A DNA stretch of 64,000 nucleotides from Salmonella enterica subsp. enterica serovar Typhimurium str. LT2 (GTDB lineage Bacteria > Pseudomonadota > Gammaproteobacteria > Enterobacterales > Enterobacteriaceae), in contig NC_003197.2 in assembly GCF_000006945.2 (NCBI RefSeq), positions 744,001-808,000 on the forward strand, given 5' to 3'. The position numbers were made by a program, and so were the translations under genes. The notes under the pieces are model-generated. The model worked only from the letters and a program-made list of their open reading frames with translations, made no database searches and was not told the DNA's origin. Positions 9,869-18,065 of this stretch are shown here, one piece after another (position 1 is the stretch's first letter; the number at the start of each line of letters is the position of its first letter).

Positions 9869-11258
9869 GCTGCGCCTCCTTGTGCGCCGCGCGGGCGGCT
9901 TCTATTCCCGCAATGCGGCCAAAGGTTGTGCCGATAGACATGCCTACGCCTGCGGTATACCCCTTGCCCAGAACATTTCCTGCCATCATCTCGCCGGCAA
10001 CAAACAGGTTGCGGCTTGGATGACCGGCAAAATGCACCGCGGCACGTTCATTGACTTTCAGACCCAGGTAGGTAAACGTGATGCCGGGTCGCAGCGCATA
10101 ACCGTAGTAGGGCGGCGCATCAAGCGGGCGCGCCCAGTGGGTTTTCGCCGGCGTCAGGTTTTTAGTGGCGCAGTCATCAAGCAAGGTATGATCAAAATGA
10201 CCGGGCTGGCAGGCCTGGTTATACTGCGTGACGGTATGGGTAAATTTTTCCGCGTCCAGCCCCAACTGGCAGGCCAGCTCAGCCAGCGTATTGGCCTGCG
10301 CGCCAGGAAAAACCGGCGGCATAAAGTGGCCGATGGCTTTGCTGTCAATAATCGAATAGCCAATTTGTCCTGGCTGTTGAGCAACCAGCCGCCCCCAAAT
10401 GGCGTAACGCTTCGGCCAGAAATCTTCGCCTTCATCATAAAAACGTTCGGCGTCGCGATTCACGACAATACCCAGCGATACGCAATCCACGCGAGTACAA
10501 ATACCGCCGTCGTACAGCGGCGCCCTGGCATCAATCGCTACGCAGTGCGACTGGGACGGATCGCCAATGATATCCGCGCCGGCATCCATCATAAATTTGA
10601 GTAATACGCCCTGGTTAAAACGCGTGCCGCGAATCAGGAAATTATCCGCGGGCCATTCGCCGCGGGCGTTTTCTCCCCAGGCCTCCCGCAGCCATTCACG
10701 GTTTGATTCGAAACCGCCAGCCGCTAATACGCAGGCTTTGGCGGTAATCCGTTCGCTACCCGCCAGCGCCGCCACGAATTCGCCGTCATGAAGTTCAAGC
10801 GCGTGAACCGGCGTGTTATAGCGAACCTGTACGCCCAGCCGTTCGGCGCTACGGTAATAGGCATTGACGAGCGCTTTCCCGCCGCCCATAAAAAACGCAT
10901 TGGTGCGCGCAACGTGGAGCGCCCCAGATAGTGGCGGTTGAAAGTTAACGCCATGTTTGCGCATCCAGTCGCGGCATTGCGAAGAGGTGCGAATGACCAG
11001 CCGCGCCAGCGCCTCGTTGGTGTTGCCGTCGGTGACTCGCCACAGATCCTGCCAGAATTCCTCTTCAGGATAGCTTTCTACCAGCACATCCTGCGGCGCA
11101 TCATGCATACAGCGCAGGTTTCGTGTGTGCTGAGAATTTCCGCCGCGCCATTCCCGCGGGGCAGCCTCCAGCAGCAGAACCGATGCGCCCGCTTCCCGTG
11201 CGGTCAGGGCGGCGCATAATGCGGCATTGCCTCCGCCTATCACCAGTACATCAACCAT
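9855..11258 (-). CDS. tcuA: FAD-dependent tricarballylate dehydrogenase
   Basis: A 467-residue flavoprotein of the fumarate reductase/succinate dehydrogenase group. The dinucleotide-binding motif [14 protein letters not shown] is at the N-terminus and a C-terminal FAD segment contains [19 protein letters not shown]. It oxidises tricarballylate to cis-aconitate. I chose the ATG at 11258, which has GGGAG six bases upstream and begins with the Rossmann strand. The ATG at 11276 adds six residues but has no good ribosome-binding site and lies inside a palindrome that is a likely operator. First gene of tcuABC, downstream of tcuR. Confidence 0.94.
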
Positions 11259-11274
11259 CTTATACTCCCGTACC

Positions 11275-11293
11275 ATTTAACTATTTGTTAAAT
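11275..11293. promoter_or_regulatory. Palindrome upstream of tcuA, candidate TcuR operator
   Basis: Perfect 7-bp inverted repeat ATTTAAC-TATTT-GTTAAAT. It contains a T-N11-A LysR-type box (TTAACTATTTGTTAA) and lies 17-35 nt before the tcuA start, in the gap between tcuR and tcuA. TcuR is a LysR regulator of tcuABC, so this is the natural candidate, but binding is inferred. Confidence 0.5.
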
Positions 11294-11355
11294 TTGTAAT
11301 TGAAATGTATACGGATAAATAAGCGGTGCGCTATCAGGTAGCGCTAAACAGGGGT

Positions 11356-12282
11356 TTAGTAAGCGTAAAGGGTTGCGCCTGGCCATTCACCGGCGTCGAC
11401 TAACTGACGCATAACTTTGGTAAGGACTACTCTGGCGGCAAGGCCGGCGGGCGTCAGTTCATCATCCGACAGGCTGACTAAAAAATTGGGGCGGCTGAGT
11501 ACCGGATTATGGACGCCGATCACGCGTAGCGCGTCGTTATCCAGATGAGAAATCGCCGCGCCGGGCTGCAACGTGGCGCCAAGACCGTCGCGCACGGCGC
11601 GCATCAACAACGCCAGGCCGTCAATTTCCGCGACGATTTCAACGTTAAGCGCATGTTCCTGGCAGACAGCGTCCAGCCTGCCGCGCAGCCCATGTCCCTG
11701 GCTTGGCATAATGAGCGGAATGCCTGCCAGTTGTTCAGGTGTGATCGGGTTATCAGGAAGCGCCGCCAGCAGGGCATGGGAGCCAATCAGAAAAAGCTGT
11801 TCTTCAAGGATCGGTCTGGCGCTCCAGCGCAGGATTTTATCTTTTTGAAAGACAATGGCTAAATCAATCTGGCGGGTATTGATCATTCTTTCCAGATTAC
11901 CGGACAAGCTTTCCACCACATGCAGTCGGACATCGGCATAGTTTTCCTGCATGGCATGGATAAACGGTATACCCAGTATGGAGGCGGTACTGGGGGCCAT
12001 TCCTACGCTCACATGACCGGAAAGGCGCGCTTCTCTGGCGGCGAGAATCGCGTCGTCGGCATGACGCAGGGCGAGTTGCGCCTGTGAATAAAAGGCCAGC
12101 CCGGCGTTGGTTGGCGTTACGCCGCGCGAAGTGCGCTGCAGCAGACGGATGGCGAGCTCGTTTTCCAGACGGGACATCTGTTGACTTAATGCTGAAACGC
12201 CAATATCAAGATCCTGTGCGGCGCTGCCCATACTGCCGGTTTCAATAATACGCACGAAATAGCGTAACTGGCGAAGCTCCAT
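11356..12282 (-). CDS. tcuR: LysR-type activator of the tricarballylate operon
   Basis: A 308-residue LysR-family regulator. The N-terminal winged helix-turn-helix starts MELRQLRYFVRIIETGS and includes DIGVSALSQQMSRLEN as recognition region (about residues 26-41); the remainder is the periplasmic-binding-like effector domain. In Salmonella TcuR activates tcuABC in response to tricarballylate. It is upstream of and co-directional with tcuA, separated by 97 nt containing a LysR-type palindrome. Confidence 0.92.
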   Translation of the reverse strand: MELRQLRYFVRIIETGSMGSAAQDLDIGVSALSQQMSRLENELAIRLLQRTSRGVTPTNAGLAFYSQAQLALRHADDAILAAREARLSGHVSVGMAPSTASILGIPFIHAMQENYADVRLHVVESLSGNLERMINTRQIDLAIVFQKDKILRWSARPILEEQLFLIGSHALLAALPDNPITPEQLAGIPLIMPSQGHGLRGRLDAVCQEHALNVEIVAEIDGLALLMRAVRDGLGATLQPGAAISHLDNDALRVIGVHNPVLSRPNFLVSLSDDELTPAGLAARVVLTKVMRQLVDAGEWPGATLYAY

Positions 12283-12354
12283 TCCTGCTCTCCTGAGATG
12301 CGATAGCGTTTTTTACATTAAATCAACATCAAGCGGCAGGAAAGAGGAGGATAT

Positions 12355-12379
12355 AAAAAAGCCAACCGGGCGGTTGGCT
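12355..12379 (-). terminator. Rho-independent terminator of fur
   Basis: Stem GCCAACCG / CGGTTGGC with a two-base loop, followed on the minus strand by a run of six T, 17 nt after the fur stop codon. Confidence 0.9.
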
Positions 12380-12396
12380 CTTCGAAAGATTTACAC

Positions 12397-12849
12397 TTAT
12401 TTAGTCGCGTCATCGTGCGCGTGCTCGTCTTCGCGGCAGTCGCCTTCAGCGCAGTGGCCGTAAAGATAGAGGCTGTGATTAGTTAAACGAATACCGTGTT
12501 TCGCCGCAATTTCACGCTGGCGCGCTTCAATAGAGTCATCACTAAATTCAATCACTTTTCCGCAATCAAGGCAGATAAGATGGTCGTGATGATGCTGTTG
12601 CGTCAGTTCAAAAACGGATTTACCGCCTTCAAAATTATGGCGGGTCACGATACCGGCATCGTCAAACTGGTTCAGCACACGGTATACGGTTGCCAGACCG
12701 ATTTCTTCACCCATGTCGATCAGGCGTTTGTATAAATCTTCCGCACTGACGTGATGGTTATCTGGTTCCTGAAGAACTTCCAGAATTTTTAAACGAGGAA
12801 GCGTTACTTTCAGGCCAGCCTTCTTTAATGCGGTATTGTTGTCAGTCAT
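12397..12849 (-). CDS. fur: Ferric uptake regulator
   Basis: A 150-residue Fe(II)-dependent repressor of iron acquisition genes. The N-terminal winged helix (TLPRLKILEVLQE...) is followed by the dimerisation and metal region with QQHHHDHLICLDCG (about residues 85-98) and a second Cys pair CAEGDC near residue 133. Upstream lie a Fur-box-like palindrome and a short upstream reading frame. Single-gene unit ending in a strong terminator; fldA lies upstream on the same strand. Confidence 0.98.
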   Translation of the reverse strand: MTDNNTALKKAGLKVTLPRLKILEVLQEPDNHHVSAEDLYKRLIDMGEEIGLATVYRVLNQFDDAGIVTRHNFEGGKSVFELTQQHHHDHLICLDCGKVIEFSDDSIEARQREIAAKHGIRLTNHSLYLYGHCAEGDCREDEHAHDDATK

Positions 12850-12876
12850 GCGGAATCTGTCCTGTTGCTAAACGAT

Positions 12877-12927
12877 TCACTTCATTAGAGAAGTGACAGA
12901 AATTGCACTCAAGATAATGCGTATCAT
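12877..12927 (-). CDS. Short upstream reading frame of fur (uof position), 16 codons
   Basis: ATG ... TGA encoding MIRIILSAISVTSLMK, ending 27 nt before the fur ATG. In E. coli an overlapping upstream frame (uof, 28 codons as I recall) couples fur translation to RyhB control. Here the frame that would reach the fur start (ending NEVNRLATGQIPHD) is in another phase and has no ATG upstream, so the E. coli arrangement seems altered. Whether this 16-codon frame is translated is unknown. Confidence 0.35.
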   Translation of the reverse strand: MIRIILSAISVTSLMK

Positions 12928-12930
12928 TAT
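12913..12930. promoter_or_regulatory. Fur-box-like palindrome upstream of fur
   Basis: Read on the minus strand ATAATGATACGCATTATC closely matches the core of the 19-bp Fur box (GATAATGATAATCATTATC). It lies about 65-80 nt before the fur ATG, consistent with known autoregulation. Confidence 0.7.
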
Positions 12931-13130
12931 AGGACTGCCATGCCGAAATGAAAACCGCAAGTCTCTCGCAGATGTTAATAAAACTGTGGTTTTGCCTGCA
13001 AATTCTGGCGCCACCTGATTACACCCGGACATTGTACAGGGATGGGTGCGAAAGTTACAAATTTGTAGCAATTATTTTGATTGGTCTTGTCTATTGATGC
13101 GGCGCAGATATAACGCTGCGCCGCATAAGA

Positions 13131-13661
13131 TTAGGCGTTGAGGATGTCGTCGAGGTGCAATTCAGCCGAAACTTGCTTAACCCATTTTTCAACACGCTCG
13201 GCGGTCAGTTCAGGCTGACGGTCTTCGTCAATCGCCAGACCGACAAAATGATCGTCGTCAGCCAGACCTTTAGAGGCTTCAAAATGATAGCCTGCGGTTG
13301 GCCAGTGACCCACAATCGTGGCGCCGCGCGGCTCAATAATGTCGCGAATCGTGCCCAGCGCATCACAGAAGTATTCCGCGTAGTCTTCCTGATCGCCACA
13401 GCCAAACAGCGCCACCAGCTTACCGTTAAAGTCAATCTCTTCGAGAGTCGGGAAGAAGTCATCCCAGTCACATTGCGCTTCGCCATAATACCAGGTTGGG
13501 ATGCCCAGCAGCAGAATGTCATACCCTTCCAGGTCTTCTTTACTGCTTTTTGCAATGTCATGCACATCGGCAACGTCTTTACCAAGCTGTTTTTGAATCA
13601 TTTTTGCGATATTTTCGGTATTACCGGTGTCGCTGCCGAAAAAGATGCCAGTGATTGCCAT
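13131..13661 (-). CDS. fldA: Flavodoxin 1
   Basis: A 176-residue FMN electron carrier, essential in E. coli, that serves reductive enzymes such as methionine synthase and IspG/IspH. The phosphate-binding loop FGSDTGNTEN is at residues 8-17 and the aromatic FMN-flanking segment is PTWYYGEAQ near residue 57. I chose the ATG at 13661 (MAITGIFFG), preceded by AAGAGG; an upstream in-frame extension has no flavodoxin similarity. Confidence 0.98.
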   Translation of the reverse strand: MAITGIFFGSDTGNTENIAKMIQKQLGKDVADVHDIAKSSKEDLEGYDILLLGIPTWYYGEAQCDWDDFFPTLEEIDFNGKLVALFGCGDQEDYAEYFCDALGTIRDIIEPRGATIVGHWPTAGYHFEASKGLADDDHFVGLAIDEDRQPELTAERVEKWVKQVSAELHLDDILNA

Positions 13662-13811
13662 GAGTAAAATAACCTCTTGAAACTTATTGAAATGGTGGTG
13701 GCGAATTGCCCACGGATAAGGGCAATCATAGCAGAACAGGCAGATATGCGGAAACAGCAATCACGCGGGACTGCACGCTCTGCTACACGAAATATGAAAC
13801 AAAACTTATTT

Positions 13812-14105
13812 TCAGACTAAACCCTGGCCGCGCAGCGCCATAAGCTGCTTCATTAATATTTCTTCAATGAGCTCGCTGCGGCTAATGTTGCGCGCTTCGG
13901 CCAGCTCATTCAGCGCGTCAACCGCTTGTGCGTTGAGTTTTAATTCGACACGCTTGAGGCCACGAACTTTGTCGCGTTTTAACTGGTTGCGCTTGTTGAT
14001 GCGTAACTGTTCATCGCGCGAAAGCGGATTCGTTTTAGGTCGTCCCGGGCGACGCTCGTGCGCGAACAGATCTAATGTCGTACGGTCCGTTTGTTCTTTG
14101 GCCAT
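13812..14105 (-). CDS. ybfE: LexA-regulated protein, CopG/CopB-like DNA-binding family
   Basis: A 97-residue basic protein. The C-terminal half (VELKLNAQAVDALNELAEARNISRSELIEEIL in outline) has the strand-helix-helix pattern of ribbon-helix-helix regulators; the N-terminus is Arg/Lys-rich and probably disordered. Known in E. coli as an SOS gene of unknown role. It lies between fldA and ybfF on the same strand, with a degenerate LexA box upstream. Identity by sequence memory and synteny; DNA targets unknown. Confidence 0.88.
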   Translation of the reverse strand: MAKEQTDRTTLDLFAHERRPGRPKTNPLSRDEQLRINKRNQLKRDKVRGLKRVELKLNAQAVDALNELAEARNISRSELIEEILMKQLMALRGQGLV

Positions 14106-14220
14106 GATTTTGGTGACTTCGGGGGAAACAATCAGCCAGGCTTATGCCCGGATGGATAGCGCGCCATCATACATCAGCGAGGAAGCGACGCCAACGCCCG
14201 CGCGCGTAATCGCGCACAGG

Positions 14221-14240
14221 CGATGAGTTTTTAATCAGTT
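14221..14240 (-). promoter_or_regulatory. Candidate LexA box for ybfE
   Basis: On the minus strand AACTGATTAAAAACTCATCG has the spacing of the E. coli ybfE LexA site as I recall it, with a degenerate right half. It overlaps the last two bases of ybfF and lies 116-135 nt before the ybfE start. Only the CTG half is canonical. Confidence 0.4.
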
Positions 14241-15009
14241 AGCGTTTATCGTGCAGATAACGGCGGATGGCGCGCAGAACCGCCTCTGGTTTTTCGGCAT
14301 GTACCCAGTGGCCCGCGCCGGCGATCACATGCGCGCGCGCCAAAGGGAATTGTGCCAGTAGCGTGTCGCGGTACGCTTCGGTCACGTACGGCGAGTTACC
14401 GCCTGGAATAAACAGCGCCGGATGTTCCCAGGGCGGAATGGTTTCCCAGCCGACGATATGCGGATACTGCTCCCATAATACCGGAACATTAAAACGCCAT
14501 TCGCCTTCAGCCCAGGATTTTAACAGAAACTGGATCACGCCTTCTTCGTTGAGGTGCTGGCGCATAATCCCTGCCGCCTGTTGGCGGGATGTCGCGTCGG
14601 ATTCGCTGACGGCGTTAATGGCCGCGAAAATGCGATCGTGGCGGCGAACGTGATAATCCACGGGGGCGATATCAATCGCGACCAGACGATCGATGCGATC
14701 GGGCGCCAGCGCCGTCAGCGCCATTACCGCTTTTCCACCCATGGAATGACCAATAAACGTCGCTTTTTCAATCTGCTGCGCGTCAAGCGTATCCAGAAGA
14801 TCCTGGGCCATTGCCGGATAATCCATGACCGGATCGCGCGGCGATAAACCATGATTGCGCATATCGACCTGAATAATGTCGTGATCGGTCACCAGATCGC
14901 GCGCCAGTACGCCGAGGTTGTCCAGGCTGCCAAACAGGCCATGAACGAGAACGATGGGGGAATTATTGTGCAGGTTTTGTGCAGATTGCGCTCGGATGTT
15001 TAATTTCAT
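14239..15009 (-). CDS. ybfF: Alpha/beta-hydrolase esterase YbfF
   Basis: A 256-residue cytoplasmic esterase. The oxyanion segment VLVHGLFGSLDNLG (about residues 20-33) and the nucleophile elbow GHSMGGKA (Ser near residue 89) are clear; the catalytic His is likely in GAGHWVHAEKPE near the C-terminus. E. coli YbfF hydrolyses short acyl esters including acyl-CoA-type substrates in vitro; its physiological role is unresolved. Divergent from seqA, upstream of ybfE on the same strand. Confidence 0.94.
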   Translation of the reverse strand: MKLNIRAQSAQNLHNNSPIVLVHGLFGSLDNLGVLARDLVTDHDIIQVDMRNHGLSPRDPVMDYPAMAQDLLDTLDAQQIEKATFIGHSMGGKAVMALTALAPDRIDRLVAIDIAPVDYHVRRHDRIFAAINAVSESDATSRQQAAGIMRQHLNEEGVIQFLLKSWAEGEWRFNVPVLWEQYPHIVGWETIPPWEHPALFIPGGNSPYVTEAYRDTLLAQFPLARAHVIAGAGHWVHAEKPEAVLRAIRRYLHDKR

Positions 15010-15193
15010 GGCAAAGTTCTTTTTTTCGCTCTGTCGGGTTAGGGTATTATGTTGACCATTCTGCCACTGGGCTGCAACCTCTAAGGTTTACTCCGAGTTT
15101 TTTTGTCAGCCGGGCTTAACGCTATCCGCTGTTGGGATTTGTTCCTATAATCCCAATGACTTGTATTCAGCAAAGACATCGCACTGGATTAAG

Positions 15194-15736
15194 ATGAAAA
15201 CGATTGAAGTTGATGATGAACTCTATAGCTATATTGCCAGCCACACCAAGCATATCGGCGAGAGCGCATCCGACATTTTACGGCGTATGTTGAAGTTTTC
15301 CGCCACGACACAGCCAACGGCTTCAGCGGTGAAGGGGACGCCTGCGGCGCAACCCGTTGCCGAAGCGAAACCGGTTAACCCGGTAAAAGACAAAGTTCGC
15401 GCGATGCGTGAGCTGTTGTTGTCTGACGAATATGCCGAGCAGAAAAAAGCGGTCAACCGCTTTATGCTGATTCTGACTACACTCTATTCACTGGATCACC
15501 ACGCGTTTGCGGAGGCGACGGAGTCGTTGCATGGCCGCACGCGCGTCTATTTTGCGGCGGATGAACAAACGCTGCTGAAAAATGGGAATCAAACTAAACC
15601 TAAGCACGTTCCCGGCACGCCGTACTGGGTGATCACCAACACCAACACCGGCCGTAAATGCAGCATGATCGAACACATCATGCAGTCAATGCAATTCCCG
15701 GCGGAATTGATTGAAAAGGTTTGCGGAACAATTTAA
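15194..15736 (+). CDS. seqA: Replication-initiation sequestration protein SeqA
   Basis: A 180-residue protein that binds hemimethylated GATC sites at oriC and behind forks, delaying re-initiation. The N-terminal oligomerisation segment starts MKTIEVDDELYSYIAS and is followed by an Ala/Pro/Thr-rich linker (about residues 40-65). The C-terminal DNA-binding domain includes the region around NGNQTKPKHVPGTPYWV. I chose the ATG at 15194 because it begins the conserved domain; an earlier in-frame ATG adds 11 unconserved residues. Followed 24 nt later by pgm. Confidence 0.97.
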   Translation: MKTIEVDDELYSYIASHTKHIGESASDILRRMLKFSATTQPTASAVKGTPAAQPVAEAKPVNPVKDKVRAMRELLLSDEYAEQKKAVNRFMLILTTLYSLDHHAFAEATESLHGRTRVYFAADEQTLLKNGNQTKPKHVPGTPYWVITNTNTGRKCSMIEHIMQSMQFPAELIEKVCGTI

Positions 15737-15760
15737 TCCTTGCATTAGAAGGACCAGGCA

Positions 15761-17401
15761 ATGGCAATCCACAACCGCGCAGGACAACCCGCGCAACAGA
15801 GTGATTTGATTAACGTCGCCCAACTGACGGCGCAGTATTATGTACTGAAACCGGAGGCAGGGAATGCAGAACATGCCGTGAAATTTGGCACTTCCGGCCA
15901 TCGCGGCAGCGCAGGTCGTCACAGTTTCAACGAACCGCATATTCTGGCGATCGCCCAGGCGATTGCTGAAGAGCGGGCGAAAAATGGCATTACCGGCCCC
16001 TGCTATGTGGGGAAAGACACCCATGCGCTCTCGGAACCGGCCTTCATTTCCGTGCTGGAAGTGCTGGCGGCAAACGGCGTAGACGTTATCGTGCAGGAAA
16101 ATAATGGCTTTACGCCAACGCCTGCCGTGTCAAATGCTATCCTGGTCCATAACAAAAAAGGCGGCCCGCTGGCTGATGGTATTGTCATTACGCCGTCGCA
16201 CAACCCGCCGGAAGATGGCGGTATTAAATATAATCCGCCCAATGGCGGCCCGGCGGATACCAACGTCACTAAAGTGGTAGAAGATCGCGCCAATGCGCTG
16301 CTGGCGGGCGGCCTGCAAGGCGTTAAGCGCATCTCTCTGGATGCGGCAATGGCCTCGGGCCACGTTAAAGCGGTAGATCTGGTACAGCCGTTTGTCGAAG
16401 GGCTGGCGGATATCGTTGATATGGCGGCGATTCAGAAAGCCGGTCTGACGCTGGGTGTCGATCCGCTGGGCGGCTCCGGTATTGAATACTGGAAACGTAT
16501 CGCTGAGCATTACAAACTTAACCTGACGTTAGTTAACGATCAGGTTGATCAAACCTTCCGCTTTATGCACCTTGATAAAGACGGCGCGATCCGTATGGAT
16601 TGCTCCTCCGAATGTGCGATGGCGGGTTTGCTGGCGCTGCGTGACAAGTTTGACCTGGCCTTCGCCAACGACCCGGACTACGACCGTCATGGCATCGTGA
16701 CGCCTGCAGGGCTGATGAACCCGAACCATTATCTGGCGGTCGCCATTAACTATCTGTTCCAGCATCGTCCGCTATGGGGCAAAGACGTGGCTGTCGGTAA
16801 AACGCTGGTCTCTTCCGCGATGATTGACCGCGTGGTGAATGATTTGGGACGCAAGCTGGTAGAAGTGCCGGTTGGCTTCAAATGGTTTGTTGACGGTTTG
16901 TTCGACGGCAGCTTTGGTTTCGGCGGGGAAGAGAGCGCGGGCGCTTCGTTCCTGCGTTTCGACGGTACGCCGTGGTCTACCGATAAAGACGGTATCATCA
17001 TGTGCCTGCTGGCGGCGGAAATCACCGCCGTTACCGGGAAAAACCCGCAAGAGCATTACAATGAACTGGCAGCGCGTTTTGGCGCCCCGAGCTATAACCG
17101 TCTGCAGGCGAGCGCGACCTCCGCGCAGAAAGCGGCATTGTCTAAACTGTCTCCGGAAATGGTGAGCGCCAGCACGCTGGCAGGCGACCCGATCACCGCG
17201 CGTCTTACCGCAGCGCCGGGTAATGGCGCATCGATTGGCGGCCTGAAGGTAATGACCGATAACGGCTGGTTCGCCGCGCGTCCATCCGGTACGGAAGACG
17301 CTTACAAGATCTATTGCGAAAGCTTCCTGGGGGAAGAACATCGCAAGCAGATTGAGAAAGAAGCCGTTGAAATCGTTAGCGAAGTATTGAAAAACGCCTG
17401 A
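15761..17401 (+). CDS. pgm: Phosphoglucomutase (alpha-D-glucose)
   Basis: A 546-residue enzyme interconverting glucose-1-P and glucose-6-P, feeding UDP-glucose and surface-polysaccharide synthesis. The phosphoserine loop is VITPSHNPPEDGG (Ser about residue 146), the metal-binding loop is NDPDYDRHG (about residues 304-312), the sugar loop is GGEESAGASF, and RPSGTED near the C-terminus binds phosphate. Likely co-transcribed with seqA. Ends at a strong terminator. Confidence 0.98.
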   Translation: MAIHNRAGQPAQQSDLINVAQLTAQYYVLKPEAGNAEHAVKFGTSGHRGSAGRHSFNEPHILAIAQAIAEERAKNGITGPCYVGKDTHALSEPAFISVLEVLAANGVDVIVQENNGFTPTPAVSNAILVHNKKGGPLADGIVITPSHNPPEDGGIKYNPPNGGPADTNVTKVVEDRANALLAGGLQGVKRISLDAAMASGHVKAVDLVQPFVEGLADIVDMAAIQKAGLTLGVDPLGGSGIEYWKRIAEHYKLNLTLVNDQVDQTFRFMHLDKDGAIRMDCSSECAMAGLLALRDKFDLAFANDPDYDRHGIVTPAGLMNPNHYLAVAINYLFQHRPLWGKDVAVGKTLVSSAMIDRVVNDLGRKLVEVPVGFKWFVDGLFDGSFGFGGEESAGASFLRFDGTPWSTDKDGIIMCLLAAEITAVTGKNPQEHYNELAARFGAPSYNRLQASATSAQKAALSKLSPEMVSASTLAGDPITARLTAAPGNGASIGGLKVMTDNGWFAARPSGTEDAYKIYCESFLGEEHRKQIEKEAVEIVSEVLKNA

Positions 17402-17418
17402 TGGGCGATATGGAAGAA

Positions 17419-17445
17419 AAAGGAGCCTTACGGCTCCTTTTTTGT
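17419..17445 (+). terminator. Rho-independent terminator of seqA-pgm
   Basis: Stem AAGGAGCC / GGCTCCTT with a 4-nt loop followed by a T run, 18 nt after the pgm stop codon. Confidence 0.92.
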
Positions 17446-17461
17446 ATTAACGGCGCTGCGC

Positions 17462-17500
17462 TTATCAGGCCTGTAAACCGCCTCCAGGCCGGATAAGGCG
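17462..17500. repeat. REP-like element
   Basis: Contains TTATCAGGCCTG and GGCCGGATAAGGCG, typical REP halves in opposite orientation, between pgm and the convergent gene at 17516. Confidence 0.7.
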
Positions 17501-17515
17501 CTTGTGATATCTGAC

Positions 17516-18001
17516 TTATTCGCTCTGAGTCGCCAGATGTCGGCGGCAGGTGAGGGCGTCGCATTCGATACGCACCACGCAAACCGCTTTCATCATATCT
17601 TCCCGATAACTGAAGGTTTTTCCCGGATCGGTCTGACGCATAATGACGTCCAGGCCGTAGCGCATCTCCTCGCGCGTTTGCAATATCGATGCCAGTCCGG
17701 TGGCGAAAACGCTGGTGTAGGCGTAGCTATAATCACAGGGGTCATCGGCACGTAGTAATGCATGGTCGCCGTCCATTTCAATGCATACTGCCGGGTTCTT
17801 ACGTAACAGACGCATCTTTTTCCCGGTGCGTGCGCCGTGAAAATAAAATATCCAGCGTCCGTTCTGATACTCGTAGCCAAAATTTACGGGGACAACATAC
17901 GGGCAGAGATTGTCGTTAAACCCTATCCGACACACTTCGTGTTTACTGAGAATAGCCAGTATTTCTGCTATATCAGTGACTTCCCGCTCTGGATTACTCA
18001 T
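17516..18001 (-). CDS. PPOX-fold flavin-nucleotide-binding family protein
   Basis: A 161-residue protein resembling NimA-like/pyridoxamine-5'-phosphate-oxidase-fold proteins. The N-terminus has the family pattern of a short helix followed by CRIGFNDNLCPYVVPVNFGYEY. A WIFYFHGARTGKKMRLLRKNP segment (about residues 50-70) is where this family binds FMN phosphate. Typical members bind flavin or haem and lack PdxH activity. I use the ATG at 18001; a TTG at 18019 would add six residues. It stands alone between convergent pgm and the upstream potE terminator. Substrate unknown. Confidence 0.8.
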   Translation of the reverse strand: MSNPEREVTDIAEILAILSKHEVCRIGFNDNLCPYVVPVNFGYEYQNGRWIFYFHGARTGKKMRLLRKNPAVCIEMDGDHALLRADDPCDYSYAYTSVFATGLASILQTREEMRYGLDVIMRQTDPGKTFSYREDMMKAVCVVRIECDALTCRRHLATQSE

Positions 18002-18020
18002 TTCTATTATCTTATTCAAA

Positions 18021-18059
18021 GAGTGAAAATGCCCGGACTACCGTTACCGCAGCCCGGGC
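18021..18059 (-). terminator. Terminator of speF-potE
   Basis: On the minus strand an 11-bp stem with GCCCGG / CCGGGC at its base, followed by ATTTTC, immediately after the potE stop codon. The T run is short, so efficiency is uncertain. Confidence 0.75.
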
Positions 18060-18065
18060 GCGCCA

